Origin: Longimycelium tulufanense
Lineage (GTDB): Bacteria; Actinomycetota; Actinomycetes; Mycobacteriales; Pseudonocardiaceae
Assembly (NCBI RefSeq): GCF_014645795.1
Contig: NZ_BMMK01000040.1
Location: 1-47,424, forward strand
Reading direction: 5' to 3'
DNA length: 47,424 nucleotides
A program made the translations under genes and the position numbers. Below are positions 30,064 through 38,951 of this stretch, piece after piece. Under the pieces are notes generated by a model. The model saw only the letters and a list, made by a program, of their open reading frames with translations, had not been told where the DNA came from and did not search any database. The number at the start of each line of letters is the position of its first letter. Within the stretch, counting starts at the first letter, position 1.

Positions 30064-30504
30064 TCAGCTCCCGCTTTCCTGACGGATCTCGGTGAGCTCG
30101 TCCGCGACGTCGTCCGGTTCGGTGCCGAGGTCGAGCCGGGTGAGCACGAGCAGATGCTCGCCGCCGTCCTCCTCGGTCACGTCGATCTCCAGCACCGGTA
30201 GCTCCCGGCCGAGCCGGCGGCCCCGCACCACACGGACCCGGTCAACCCGGGACCACGGGTAGCGCCGCGGGCCGAACAGGGACCGGATGGCGATCCCGTC
30301 CGGGTCCGCGGTGAGGCGCGGCCGGCCGAGGGTGCCCTGGATGGCCAGCAGCGCCAGCGCGACCACCGCCACCCCGGCGAGCAGCCGGCCGGCCGGGTCG
30401 CCGGTGAACACCAGCCACAGCGCCGCACCGGCGAGGAGCACCCAGACCACCGCGACCAGGCCGGCGGCCGGGGACCAGGTTCGGGTCGTCACGTGCTCCA
30501 GCAT
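30064..30504 (-). CDS. PH domain-containing membrane protein (Rv0010c-like)
   Basis: A 146-residue protein with two adjacent N-terminal membrane helices (about 13-33 and 38-56). A cytoplasmic bacterial PH-like domain follows (RPRLTADPDGIAIRSLFGPR, then YPWSRVDRVRVV and LPVLEIDVTEED). It occupies the place of mycobacterial Rv0010c, near crgA. Function unknown. ATG 30504 is used; a GTG at 30492 is also possible. It diverges from the thiolase gene with about 60 bases between them. Confidence 0.85.
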   Translation of the reverse strand: MLEHVTTRTWSPAAGLVAVVWVLLAGAALWLVFTGDPAGRLLAGVAVVALALLAIQGTLGRPRLTADPDGIAIRSLFGPRRYPWSRVDRVRVVRGRRLGRELPVLEIDVTEEDGGEHLLVLTRLDLGTEPDDVADELTEIRQESGS

Positions 30505-30567
30505 CCCGCCTCGGCCGCCCGGAACGCGAGTAACATCGCCGGCACAGGCGGCTACTGAGGAGTAACC

Positions 30568-31737
30568 ATGCGTCAGGCGGTCATCTGCGCCGCGGTCCGC
30601 ACACCGGTCGGGCGACGCAGGGGTGGGCTCTCCGAGGTGCACGCCGTGGACCTCGGCGCCGCCGCCCTGCGGGGCCTGGTCGAGCGGACCGGTGTCGACC
30701 CCGCCCTCGTCGACGACGTGCACTGGGGCTGCGTCACCCAGGTGGGAGAACAGGCGTTCTGTGTGGGGCGCCAGGTCGTGCTCGCCGCCGGCTGGCCGGA
30801 GAGCGTGCCCGCGGTGACCGTGGACCGCCAGTGCGGTTCCTCGCAGCAGGCCCTGCACCAGGCCGCCGCCGCGGTGGTGTCCGGCCAGGCCGACGTCGTC
30901 GTGGCCGGCGGGGCGGAGGCCATGACCCGGGTGCCGATGGGTGCGAACTTCGTCAACGGCCCGGGTGAGCCGTTCGGGCCCGCGGCGACGGCGCGTTACG
31001 CCGAGTCACTCGTTGCCACCGGCGGTACGTTCAACCAGGGCCTGGGCGCCGAGCTGATCGCCGCCAAGTGGGGCCTGTCCCGATCCCGGCTGGACGAGTT
31101 CTCGCTGGCCTCGCACGCCAGGGCCGCCCGGGCCCAGGACTCCGGCCGCTTCGCCGACGAGATCGTGCCGGTCGCGCTGCCCGGTGGCGGCACGTTCACC
31201 ACGGACGAGGGCGTGCGCCGCGACTCCACGCCGGAGGCGATGGCCGGCCTCAGGCCCGCCTTCCGTCCGGACGGCGTCATCACCGCCGGCAACTCCTCAC
31301 AGATCTCCGACGGTGCGGCCGCCCTACTGGTCACCACCCCGGAGCGGGCCGGCCAGCTCGGGCTCACGCCGATCGTGCGGGTGGCCGCCACCGCGGTCGC
31401 CGGCGACGACCCGGTCGTCATGCTCACCGCACCCATCCCGGCGACCGCCCGCCTGCTCCGCCGCGCCGGCGTGGACATCGCCGAAATCGGCGCCTTCGAG
31501 GTCAATGAGGCGTTCGCGTCGGTGCCGCTGGCCTGGCTGGCCGAGACCGGCGCGGACCCGGACCGGCTCAACCCGCTCGGCGGTGCCATCGCGCTCGGCC
31601 ACCCGCTCGGTGCCTCGGGCGCCCGGCTGACCACGACACTGGTGCACCACATGCGGCGCGAGGGGATCCGCTACGGCCTGCAGACCATGTGCGAGGGCGG
31701 CGGCATGGCCAACGCGACCCTGTTCGAGTTGGTGTGA
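30568..31737 (+). CDS. Thiolase family protein (acetyl-CoA acyltransferase)
   Basis: A 389-residue thiolase that joins or splits acyl-CoA thioesters in beta-oxidation or acetoacetyl-CoA formation. The acyl-accepting cysteine is C89 in VDRQCGSSQ. The base His345 is in GHPLGASG and Cys375 is in MCEGGGMAN. The substrate-loop and NEAFAS motifs are intact. No other fatty-acid genes are nearby; it sits between the PH-domain gene and crgA, which are adjacent in mycobacteria, so it is probably an insertion into the core order. A DnaA-box group follows its stop. Confidence 0.95.
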   Translation: MRQAVICAAVRTPVGRRRGGLSEVHAVDLGAAALRGLVERTGVDPALVDDVHWGCVTQVGEQAFCVGRQVVLAAGWPESVPAVTVDRQCGSSQQALHQAAAAVVSGQADVVVAGGAEAMTRVPMGANFVNGPGEPFGPAATARYAESLVATGGTFNQGLGAELIAAKWGLSRSRLDEFSLASHARAARAQDSGRFADEIVPVALPGGGTFTTDEGVRRDSTPEAMAGLRPAFRPDGVITAGNSSQISDGAAALLVTTPERAGQLGLTPIVRVAATAVAGDDPVVMLTAPIPATARLLRRAGVDIAEIGAFEVNEAFASVPLAWLAETGADPDRLNPLGGAIALGHPLGASGARLTTTLVHHMRREGIRYGLQTMCEGGGMANATLFELV

Positions 31738-32309
31738 CGGGTGACACGTCCGGGTGTGGCTTGGTCCAGATCATTGATCTCTCAACGGTGCCTTCGGTAC
31801 ACCTGGATCACCGTCCAGAGATCCGCGGGGCGGACAGGGACCCGGAGCGCACAGGCCGTCACCGAGTTGTCCACAGGCTCTGTGGACAGAACGGTGGATA
31901 ACTGCGGCTTGGCTGTGGAAGAACCGAGCCAACATCGCAAGTTGTCCACAGGAGTTATCCCCAGTGGGGATGACTTACAACCATGTGGTTCAGCTACGGT
32001 CCGCCGCGCGAACCACCGCAAGCGGAAGGCCCGGACGCGAGAACATCCGGGCCTTCGTCACCTTCCGCGATCTTCTCCAGGCTTGCGACCGGTGTGCCTC
32101 TCCCGTCTGGCTTACCTCGGACGCGGGCCGCAACGGGGCCGTACGCCGCACGCCGGGGCGCCGGCGCGGCTGTCACAGGGGGCCTGTTGGCGGGAACCTG
32201 GTTGCCGGGACATCGCTCGGCGGGAGCTGGGCCCTCCGCCCCCGCGACCACCCGGCGACCGGTGCTGGTGACCGGCATCGTGCTCGTCACCGGGACGGTG
32301 CCGGCGGGC
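31738..32309. other. Thiolase-crgA spacer
   Basis: About 570 bases with no credible gene. Its one clear content is the DnaA-box cluster at 31867-31963. Short open frames crossing the boxes translate to repeated VDN/LST words that derive from the boxes themselves. Confidence 0.65.
31867..31963. promoter_or_regulatory. DnaA-box cluster downstream of thiolase
   Basis: Five boxes lie in 97 bases: TTGTCCACA (31867-31875), TGTGGACAG (31881-31889), GGTGGATAA (31893-31901), TTGTCCACA (31942-31950) and TTATCCCCA (31955-31963). Two are perfect and three have one mismatch. The density is comparable to oriC. A DnaA-titration or reactivation role is inference. Confidence 0.75.
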
Positions 32310-32576
32310 TCACCGCCAGCGCATCGTCATCAGCAGGCCGACGATCATCAGCGCGAACCCGATCGCGAAGTTCCACGCACCCAGATCCGCCATGACCTTG
32401 ATCTGCTCGCTGGCCAGGTAGTAGACCACCAGCCACGCCAGCCCGAGCAGCATCAACCCCAGCATCACCGTGATGTAGACGGGGTGCGACGGGCCCGCGG
32501 CCTTCGCCCGCACGGGGGTACGCCGGTCGGGCGGCGGGGTGTATACGGCCTTCTTCCGGACCTTCGACTTGGGCAT
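32310..32576 (-). CDS. crgA: Cell division protein CrgA
   Basis: An 88-residue division protein that interacts with FtsZ, FtsQ, FtsI and CwsA at the septum in mycobacteria and streptomycetes. It has a basic N-terminal cytoplasmic part ([16 protein letters not shown]) and two membrane helices (about 33-55 and 66-85) joined by the conserved W-N-F segment ([17 protein letters not shown]), ending MRWR. The ATG at 32576 is well placed. It diverges from the DUF881 gene. Confidence 0.95.
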   Translation of the reverse strand: MPKSKVRKKAVYTPPPDRRTPVRAKAAGPSHPVYITVMLGLMLLGLAWLVVYYLASEQIKVMADLGAWNFAIGFALMIVGLLMTMRWR

Positions 32577-32799
32577 CTGTCCTCGCCTCGAGTTGACCGG
32601 ACAGCCCGGCCGCGCCGCGACCGGTGCTGTCGGACACCGCGTTCGTCACGGGTCGGACACACCGCCCGACCCACTATTGGTCGTTTGGTGCGACACTCCC
32701 GCCCACTCGACACGTTAACGTAGCCGAGTAGGTGAGCGAATCCGCCGTGTCCTGCCGGACGCGACCGGTGATGTCACTGAACCGAGGGAAGGAGCCCGC

Positions 32800-33555
32800 G
32801 TGCGCCGGCTGAGCCAGCAACCGGGTGCCTCCCTGGGCTGGTGGGTCGCTGCCCCCGCCCTCTGTCTCTTGGCCGGGGTGTTGTTCGCCGTCACGCACAA
32901 CACGGCCGACGGCTACGACCTCCGCGGTGGCCGTACCACCGAACTGTCCGGGCTGGTCCGCGACGCCGACGCCAGGGTGGGCGCGGCCGAGCACCACCTC
33001 GCCGACCTGCGCGCCCAGCTGCGGGAGGCCGAGAGCGCGGCGGGCGGTTCGGACCAGCGGGTGCGGGACCTGCAGCAGCGCGCCGACAAGCTGGGGCCGG
33101 CCGCCGGCCTGACCGGGCTGGCCGGCGGCGGGCTCACCGTCACGCTCACCGACGCGCCCCGCGGCCCGGACGGCCGTTACCCGGCCGGCGCGAACCCCAA
33201 CGACCTGGTCGTGCACCAGCAGGACCTGCAGAGCGTGCTGAACGCGTTGTGGACCGGTGGTGCCGAAGCGGTCTCCGTGGCCGACCAGCGCCTGGTGAGC
33301 ACTTCCGCACCGCGGTGCGTTGGCAACACGCTGCTCTTGCACGGCCGCACCTACTCTCCGCCGTACGTGATCCGTGCGATCGGCGACCCCGACCGGATGG
33401 CCGCCGCCCTCGACGCCGAGCCCGGCGTCCGGGTCTTCCGGCAGTACGTCCAGACCTTCGGGCTCGGCTACCGGGTGGAGCGCTCGGACGACATCCGGGT
33501 GCCCGGCTATCCGGGTACGCCGCGGCTCGACAATGCCCAGGAGGTGCCCCGGTGA
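32800..33555 (+). CDS. DUF881 family protein (Rv0012-like)
   Basis: A 251-residue protein with an N-terminal membrane anchor (about 13-31) and an external coiled-coil segment (about 48-95, LVRDADARVGAAEHHLADLR). A DUF881 domain follows, with GLTVTLTDAP, NPNDLVVHQQDLQ and LNALWTGGAEAVSV. Function is unknown; the family is conserved near crgA and is thought to act in division or envelope biology. The GTG at 32800 follows GAAGGAG. Its stop overlaps the sortase start (GTGA), so the two are coupled. Confidence 0.92.
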   Translation: MRRLSQQPGASLGWWVAAPALCLLAGVLFAVTHNTADGYDLRGGRTTELSGLVRDADARVGAAEHHLADLRAQLREAESAAGGSDQRVRDLQQRADKLGPAAGLTGLAGGGLTVTLTDAPRGPDGRYPAGANPNDLVVHQQDLQSVLNALWTGGAEAVSVADQRLVSTSAPRCVGNTLLLHGRTYSPPYVIRAIGDPDRMAAALDAEPGVRVFRQYVQTFGLGYRVERSDDIRVPGYPGTPRLDNAQEVPR

Positions 33556-35714
33556 CCGAGGACCGCAGGGCGCGACGACCCCGCCCCCGTCCGACCGCCC
33601 GCTCGGCCCCGTCCGTCGACCAGCTGAGCCGGGAGACGTTCCCCGGGGCGTCGGGCCCGCCGGAGGAGCTGCCGGGTTCGGGAGGGCAGTCGCGAGACCT
33701 GCTTGCAGGGTCGAGCCATCGGCACGGTGCCTCCTTCGCCGGGTCGAACGGTGACCCGTTCGACGGTCCCGGCCGGCATGCTGGCGACCTGTTCCCGGCT
33801 CCCGGTCCCCGGCCCGACGCCTTCCTCGGAACTCCGAGCCAGCAGCCCGAGCCGCGCAACGGGCCGGGTACGCCGCACGCGCGCCGGGCCGTCGACCCGC
33901 TCGACCCCGCCTTCGACCCGTTCGCCGGCGCCGGGAGCACCGGGCGGCACGCGGCCCCTGCCCCGGAGGATGCCGGGACCGGAACGGGCCGGCACGCGGT
34001 CCCGGAGTCGTCCGCGTCCGCTGCCACGGGCACCGGCCGGCACGCGATCCCGGGTGCGGGCAACGAGCGTGGCTGGTTCGACGAGAGCCCCTCGCCGGCG
34101 GCTGGACCGGTCCGCCCGGTCGTTCCCCCGGAGGGGCCCCGTCGCAGGCGACGTCGGGCCGAGGACGACGAGGGTGCTCCGCCACCGGCCGCACCCCCCA
34201 CCTCACAGCCGCCCTCGGCCGCTTTGCCGGCCACGCCACCCCCGCCGCAGCCCGGTGGCCGCACCGCCCATGGCGGCGGTGCGGCCCTGCGTCGGGTCCG
34301 CTCCGAGTTGGCGCCGCCGGTGGCGCCCGGCCTGAACTCGTTACCCGGCGTACCGACCCGCCCGGAGCCGCCGGCAAGCCCGGCCGTCACGGGACCGGGT
34401 GGGCCGCCGAGCTCGCCGGCGACCGGGCCGGCCTGGCCCGCTCCCCAGGGGGACCCGCTCGGGTCCGGCCGCCCGCCGCGCGACCCGTTGACCGGGTCCG
34501 GGCCGCAGCCACCGGACCTGCTCGCCGGTCCGGGCCGCGGGGACCCCGGTGCCGGACCGACCCGGTTCCACCCCAACCCGCTCGCCGGGGCTCGCCCGCC
34601 CCACCGGGACCCCCTGTCCGGGACCGGCCCCCAGCAGGCCGACCGGCTCGCGGCGCCGGGTCGCCGGCACCACCCACCGGCGCCACCGCCGGCCGGGGAC
34701 GAGACCGTGGTTCTGCCGCGCGTCCCCGCGCCGCAGGGTCCCGACGCACAGCTCACCCAGGTCCTGCCCCCGGTGCCCCGCCGCGCCCGCACCCCTGGGC
34801 CGGAGCCCGTGGCCGAGGTCGACGACGACCTCGACGACGAGGACGAGATCTCCGACGACGCGCGTGCACAGGAGCGCCCGGAGCCGAAGAAGCGCGATCC
34901 CGTCCACATCGCCCTCCGCACGTTCGGCGAGCTGATGCTCACCGCGGGCCTCGTGGTGCTGCTGTTCGTCGTCTACGAGGTCTACGTGACCGACTGGATC
35001 TCGGCGGGCAAGCAGAACGACGTCACCCAGGCGCTGGACCAGCGCTGGCGCGACGGCCAGGACCCCCTGGAGCGCGGTGAGCACTTCAACCTCGCCACCG
35101 GCGAGGGCTTTGCCAAGATGTACATCCCCAAGTTCGGCCCCGACTTCGCGTTCACCGTCCTGGAAGGAACCGACGACAAGACCATCGAGGCCGGTCCCGG
35201 GCACTACAAGGACACCGCGCTACCCGGGCAGCCCGGCAACTTCGCCGTCGCCGGGCACCGCGTCGGCAAGGGGGCGCCGTTCAACGACCTGGACGTGCTG
35301 GAGTCCTGCGATGCCGTCGTCGTCGAGACGGCATCGTCCTGGTACGTCTACCGGGTCCTGCCGATGCGGTCCGAGGCCGACGGCTGGTTCAAGGACAACA
35401 CCAGCAAGGGCAACCAGGCGCGCTGCGACAAGGTGACGCCCCTGCGCACCTCCGCCCCGGGCGGCGGCCCGTACGCCAAGACGTTCGGGCAGCAGATCGT
35501 CACGCCCGACCGCTCCGACGTCATCGCGCCGGTGCCGAACAACCCCAACGCCCGGCTGCCCAAGGACCAGCAGCTCAAGCTGCTGACCTTGACCACCTGC
35601 CACCCGAAGTTCTCGGCCCGGGAGCGGCTCATCATCCACGCCGTGCTGGTCAAGGAGATGAAGAAGAGCGATATCGAGCCCGGCAAGCTTCCGGACGAGC
35701 TGAAGGAGGGCTGA
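33552..35714 (+). CDS. Class E sortase with very long disordered N-terminus
   Basis: A 720-residue transpeptidase predicted to anchor surface proteins or pili to peptidoglycan. The first 450 residues are cytoplasmic, disordered and Pro/Gly/Arg-rich, with repeated words such as TGRHA(V/I)P and DPL-G-G-PP-RDPL. A membrane helix (about 458-478) and the sortase domain follow, with catalytic His569 (AGHR), Cys683 (TLTTCHP) and Arg690 (SARERL). Class E sortases are usually 200-400 residues, so the extension is notable. The start at 33552 overlaps the DUF881 stop. The frame is open far upstream, but that part is antisense-like shadow. Confidence 0.9.
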   Translation: MTEDRRARRPRPRPTARSAPSVDQLSRETFPGASGPPEELPGSGGQSRDLLAGSSHRHGASFAGSNGDPFDGPGRHAGDLFPAPGPRPDAFLGTPSQQPEPRNGPGTPHARRAVDPLDPAFDPFAGAGSTGRHAAPAPEDAGTGTGRHAVPESSASAATGTGRHAIPGAGNERGWFDESPSPAAGPVRPVVPPEGPRRRRRRAEDDEGAPPPAAPPTSQPPSAALPATPPPPQPGGRTAHGGGAALRRVRSELAPPVAPGLNSLPGVPTRPEPPASPAVTGPGGPPSSPATGPAWPAPQGDPLGSGRPPRDPLTGSGPQPPDLLAGPGRGDPGAGPTRFHPNPLAGARPPHRDPLSGTGPQQADRLAAPGRRHHPPAPPPAGDETVVLPRVPAPQGPDAQLTQVLPPVPRRARTPGPEPVAEVDDDLDDEDEISDDARAQERPEPKKRDPVHIALRTFGELMLTAGLVVLLFVVYEVYVTDWISAGKQNDVTQALDQRWRDGQDPLERGEHFNLATGEGFAKMYIPKFGPDFAFTVLEGTDDKTIEAGPGHYKDTALPGQPGNFAVAGHRVGKGAPFNDLDVLESCDAVVVETASSWYVYRVLPMRSEADGWFKDNTSKGNQARCDKVTPLRTSAPGGGPYAKTFGQQIVTPDRSDVIAPVPNNPNARLPKDQQLKLLTLTTCHPKFSARERLIIHAVLVKEMKKSDIEPGKLPDELKEG

Positions 35715-35894
35715 GTGTACGGCTGGATCTGGCGGCACCTGCCCGGACCGCTCGTGGTGAAGATCGTCGAGGCGTTGTTCCTGACCGCTGCCGTCGTCGC
35801 CCTGCTGCTGTTCGTCGTCTTCCCCTGGGTCGAGCCGATGCTGCCGTTCAACCAGGTGACGACCGACCCGGGCGAGCCGGTGACCGTCGGCTGA
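35715..35894 (+). CDS. Small conserved membrane protein
   Basis: A 59-residue protein beginning directly after the sortase stop (GTG at 35715). It opens with an aromatic basic segment (YGWIWRHLPGPLVVKIVEAL), has one membrane helix (FLTAAVVALLLFVVFPWV) and ends with a short acidic outside tail. A small protein of this kind is found between the sortase and pabA genes in other Actinobacteria as far as I recall. It may be a sortase partner; function unknown. Confidence 0.8.
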   Translation: MYGWIWRHLPGPLVVKIVEALFLTAAVVALLLFVVFPWVEPMLPFNQVTTDPGEPVTVG

Positions 35895-35949
35895 GCGCCC
35901 GCGGCCCGCCGTGACCGGGGACACTGGCGTCGACCCGTAAGCTGGCCGG

Positions 35950-36591
35950 GTGCGCGTCCTCGTCGTCGACAACTACGACAGCTTCGTCTACAACCTCGTC
36001 CAGTACCTGGCCCAGCTCGGCGCCGACCCGGTGGTGCGGCGCAACGACGTGGTCCGGCTCGACGAGGTGGACGCGGCGGACGGCGTGCTGGTCAGCCCCG
36101 GTCCGGGCACCCCGGAGCGGGCGGGGACCAGCATGGACGTCATCCGGCGCTGCGCCGAGCGCCGGGTGCCGGTGCTCGGGGTGTGCCTCGGGCACCAGGC
36201 GATCGGTGCGGTGTGGGGCGCGACGGTCGAGCGGGCACCCGAGCTGCTGCACGGCAAGACGAGCCAGGTGCACCACGACGGGGCCGGGGTGCTCACCGGC
36301 CTGCCGCGGCCGTTCACCGCGACCCGCTACCACTCGCTCGCCGTCCGGGCCGACACGATCCCGGACGAGCTGGAGGTCACCGGTCACACCGAGTCGGGTG
36401 TGGTGATGGCGGTGCGGCACCGCGAACTGCCGGTCGAGGGTGTGCAGTTCCATCCGGAGTCGGTGCTCACCGAGGGCGGGCACCTGCTGCTCGCCAACTG
36501 GATGGCCGCCTGCGGCCACGAGGTCCCCGCCGGCCGGGTCGCCGAGCTGGACGGTGCCATGCGTTCGCTGGCCTCGGCCGCCCAGGTCTGA
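35950..36591 (+). CDS. Aminodeoxychorismate/anthranilate synthase component II
   Basis: A 213-residue class I glutamine amidotransferase that supplies ammonia for making p-aminobenzoate (folate) or anthranilate (tryptophan). It opens RVLVVDNYDSFVYNLVQYL, carries the SPGPGTPERAG oxyanion motif, the nucleophile C79 in GVCLGHQ and the QFHPES end motif with catalytic His and Glu. This position upstream of pknB is annotated trpG or pabA in relatives; component I is not in the window, so I leave the symbol open. Confidence 0.95.
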   Translation: MRVLVVDNYDSFVYNLVQYLAQLGADPVVRRNDVVRLDEVDAADGVLVSPGPGTPERAGTSMDVIRRCAERRVPVLGVCLGHQAIGAVWGATVERAPELLHGKTSQVHHDGAGVLTGLPRPFTATRYHSLAVRADTIPDELEVTGHTESGVVMAVRHRELPVEGVQFHPESVLTEGGHLLLANWMAACGHEVPAGRVAELDGAMRSLASAAQV

Positions 36592-36826
36592 CCGGCCCGC
36601 GCCCGGCGGCGGACGACGAGGCCGACGCCCCCGCCTGACGGGATTGTCCTGTCTCGCCACGACGTGTGTCCGGGCGGCGCTCGACGAACGGCGGTGCCTG
36701 CGGCGCTCCCTCACTCGGCAGCTGGCGCTCACTGAGCCACATGGTGACGGTGGCATTGCTCCGGGGGCAGCCTCAGCCATCGCCGGAACCGGGTCCGGCT
36801 CACTTCCCCCTCCACCGCAACGGAAA

Positions 36827-36860
36827 ACGGGCTCCACACCTCATCCGGTGTGGAGCCCGT
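36827..36860. terminator. Bidirectional terminator between pabA/trpG and pknB
   Basis: A perfect 14-bp stem, ACGGGCTCCACACC and its complement, around a six-base loop. It ends 24 bases before the pknB stop and separates two convergent units. Confidence 0.88.
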
Positions 36861-36884
36861 CCGCACGCGGTCGGGGGCGGCCGG

Positions 36885-38882
36885 TCAGCTGCCGTCGCCC
36901 TCGCGGTTACCCGGCGGGAAGATGCCGCCCGGCGCACCCGGGTTCGGTGACGTCGTCGCGCTCGCCCGCTTGCCGATCGCGACCCGGATGCGCTGGTTCT
37001 TGTCGATCTTGTTGCCGGCCGCCGGGTCCTGCTCCTGGATCCGACCGATCTGGGAGGCGCTGTTGACCGGGACCTCCTGCTCCTCGATCGTGCCGCTCCA
37101 GCCCTTGCTCCGCAGCAGCCGCTTCGCGTCGTCCAGGGTCATCCCCTTCAACGACGGCATCTGCAACATGTCCTTCTGGCTGCCGTCGGAGACGCTCAGC
37201 GTGACCGTCGTCCCCTTCTTCACCTTGTTCCCGCCGGACGGGTCCTGCCGGAGGACGATCCCGGCGTCCTTGTCGCTCGCGGTCTGCTGGGTCTGCACCT
37301 CCAGCCCCAGCGCCGCCAGGTTCTTCTTGGCCTGCTCGACCGGGGTGTTCGTGACGTCCGGGACGGTCACCAGCTCCGGCGCCCTGCCCACCGTGATGCG
37401 CACCGTCGCGCCCTTGGGAGCGGTCTCGTTCGCCGCCGGGTCCTGCTTGACGACCTTGCCCTCCAGCGACGGGTTGTCCGTCTCCTCCTGGCCCTGGTTC
37501 CCGGACAACGTCAGCCCGAGCTTCTCCAGCTCGGCCCGCGCCTGCTCCGGGGTCTTGCCGGTCAGGTCCGGTACCGACACCGTCTCCGGGCCCTGCCCCA
37601 CGTGCAGCGTGATCTTCGTGCTCTTGTCGATCTGGGTGTTCGCCCCGGGCTCGGTCTTCACCACGAAGCCGACCTGCTCCCGGGTGGAGGGCACGTTCTG
37701 CACCGCCACGTTGTTCAGGCCCTGGCTGGTGAGCTGTTGCTGGGCGGCCTCCACCCGCTTGCCCACCAGGTTCGGCATGGAGATCTTCTCCGCCGTGCCC
37801 TGGCCACCCAGCAGGCTCGAGGTCAACCACGCCGCCAGCGCGAGCACACCGATGCACAGCACCGTCACCAGCGCGATCACCAGGCCCTTGCGCCGTCGGG
37901 CGGCCCGCTCGTCCTCGAGGTCCTCCGGATCCTCCACCAGCGCGTCCGGCCGGTGCCGCCCGCCCATCACCTGGGTGGAGTTGGGAGCGCCCATCATCGT
38001 GGTGCGCTCCTCCTCCGACATCACCATCGGTGCGGACGGCCGCTGCCCGGACAACACCCGCACCAGGTCCGCCCGCATCTCGGCGGCCGACTGGTACCGG
38101 TTGGCCGGGTTCTTGCTCATCGCCTTGAGCACGATCGCGTCCAGCGTCTGCGGCACCTGCGGATTCACCGCCGACGGCGCCCGCGGGTCCTCCCGCACGT
38201 GCTGGTAGGCCACGGCCACCGGCGAGTCACCGGTGAACGGCGGCTCCCCGGTCAACAGCTCGAACAGGACGCACCCGGTCGCGTACACGTCCGACCGCGC
38301 GTCGACCGACTCGCCCCGTGCCTGCTCCGGCGACAGGTACTGCGCGGTGCCGATCACCGCCGCCGTCTGCGTCACCGCGGCCTGCCCGTCGGCCACCGCA
38401 CGCGCGATGCCGAAGTCCATCACCTTGACCGCACCGGAGCGGGTGATCATCACGTTCGCCGGCTTGACGTCGCGGTGCACGATGCCGTGCCGGTGGCTGA
38501 AGTCCAGCGCCGCACAAACGTCGGCCATGATCTCCATGGCACGCCGCGGCTGCACCGGGCCCTCCGACTTGATGATGTCCCGCAGCGTCCGGCCGTCGAC
38601 GTACTCCATGACGATGTAGGGCAGCGGCCCGTACTCCGTCTCGGTCTCGCCGGTGTCGTACACCGCCACGATGGCCGGGTGGTTCAGCGCGGCGGCGTTC
38701 TGCGCCTCCCGACGGAAGCGCAGCTGGAACTGGGGGTCGCGGGCGAGGTCGGCGCGTAGCACCTTCACCGCCACGTCACGGCCCAGGCGAACGTCGCGGC
38801 CGCGGTGGACCTCCGACATGCCGCCGTAGCCGAGCGTCTCACCCAGCTCGTAGCGGTTGGAGAGCAGTCGCGGAGTGCTCAT
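36885..38882 (-). CDS. pknB: Serine/threonine protein kinase PknB (four PASTA domains)
   Basis: A 665-residue transmembrane kinase that senses muropeptides or lipid II and controls growth and division. The kinase domain has the glycine loop GETLGYGGMSEVHRG, K40, the catalytic loop HRDVKPAN (136-143), DFG at 156-158 and the SPEQA motif. A membrane helix lies at about 333-355. Four extracellular PASTA repeats follow (about 366-660), starting at SMPNLVGK, SVPDLTGK, TVPDVTNT and QMPSLKGM. It is last in the fhaA-fhaB-pstP-rodA-pbpA-pknA-pknB run on this strand. Confidence 0.97.
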   Translation of the reverse strand: MSTPRLLSNRYELGETLGYGGMSEVHRGRDVRLGRDVAVKVLRADLARDPQFQLRFRREAQNAAALNHPAIVAVYDTGETETEYGPLPYIVMEYVDGRTLRDIIKSEGPVQPRRAMEIMADVCAALDFSHRHGIVHRDVKPANVMITRSGAVKVMDFGIARAVADGQAAVTQTAAVIGTAQYLSPEQARGESVDARSDVYATGCVLFELLTGEPPFTGDSPVAVAYQHVREDPRAPSAVNPQVPQTLDAIVLKAMSKNPANRYQSAAEMRADLVRVLSGQRPSAPMVMSEEERTTMMGAPNSTQVMGGRHRPDALVEDPEDLEDERAARRRKGLVIALVTVLCIGVLALAAWLTSSLLGGQGTAEKISMPNLVGKRVEAAQQQLTSQGLNNVAVQNVPSTREQVGFVVKTEPGANTQIDKSTKITLHVGQGPETVSVPDLTGKTPEQARAELEKLGLTLSGNQGQEETDNPSLEGKVVKQDPAANETAPKGATVRITVGRAPELVTVPDVTNTPVEQAKKNLAALGLEVQTQQTASDKDAGIVLRQDPSGGNKVKKGTTVTLSVSDGSQKDMLQMPSLKGMTLDDAKRLLRSKGWSGTIEEQEVPVNSASQIGRIQEQDPAAGNKIDKNQRIRVAIGKRASATTSPNPGAPGGIFPPGNREGDGS

Positions 38883-38951
38883 CGGTGCGTCGTCCCGCTC
38901 CTCGTCAACTGTGATGTCTCATCATGCCTGGGCTCCTGGTCGCTGCCTTGG

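Noticed and set aside
31782..32021. 79-residue minus-strand frame after the thiolase
   Set aside because: Its repeated VDN/LST words come from the DnaA boxes, and no coding signature is present.
32841..33551. 957-residue version of the sortase
   Set aside because: The upstream part is an out-of-phase reading of the DUF881 gene. The GTG at 33552 overlapping the DUF881 stop is the natural start.
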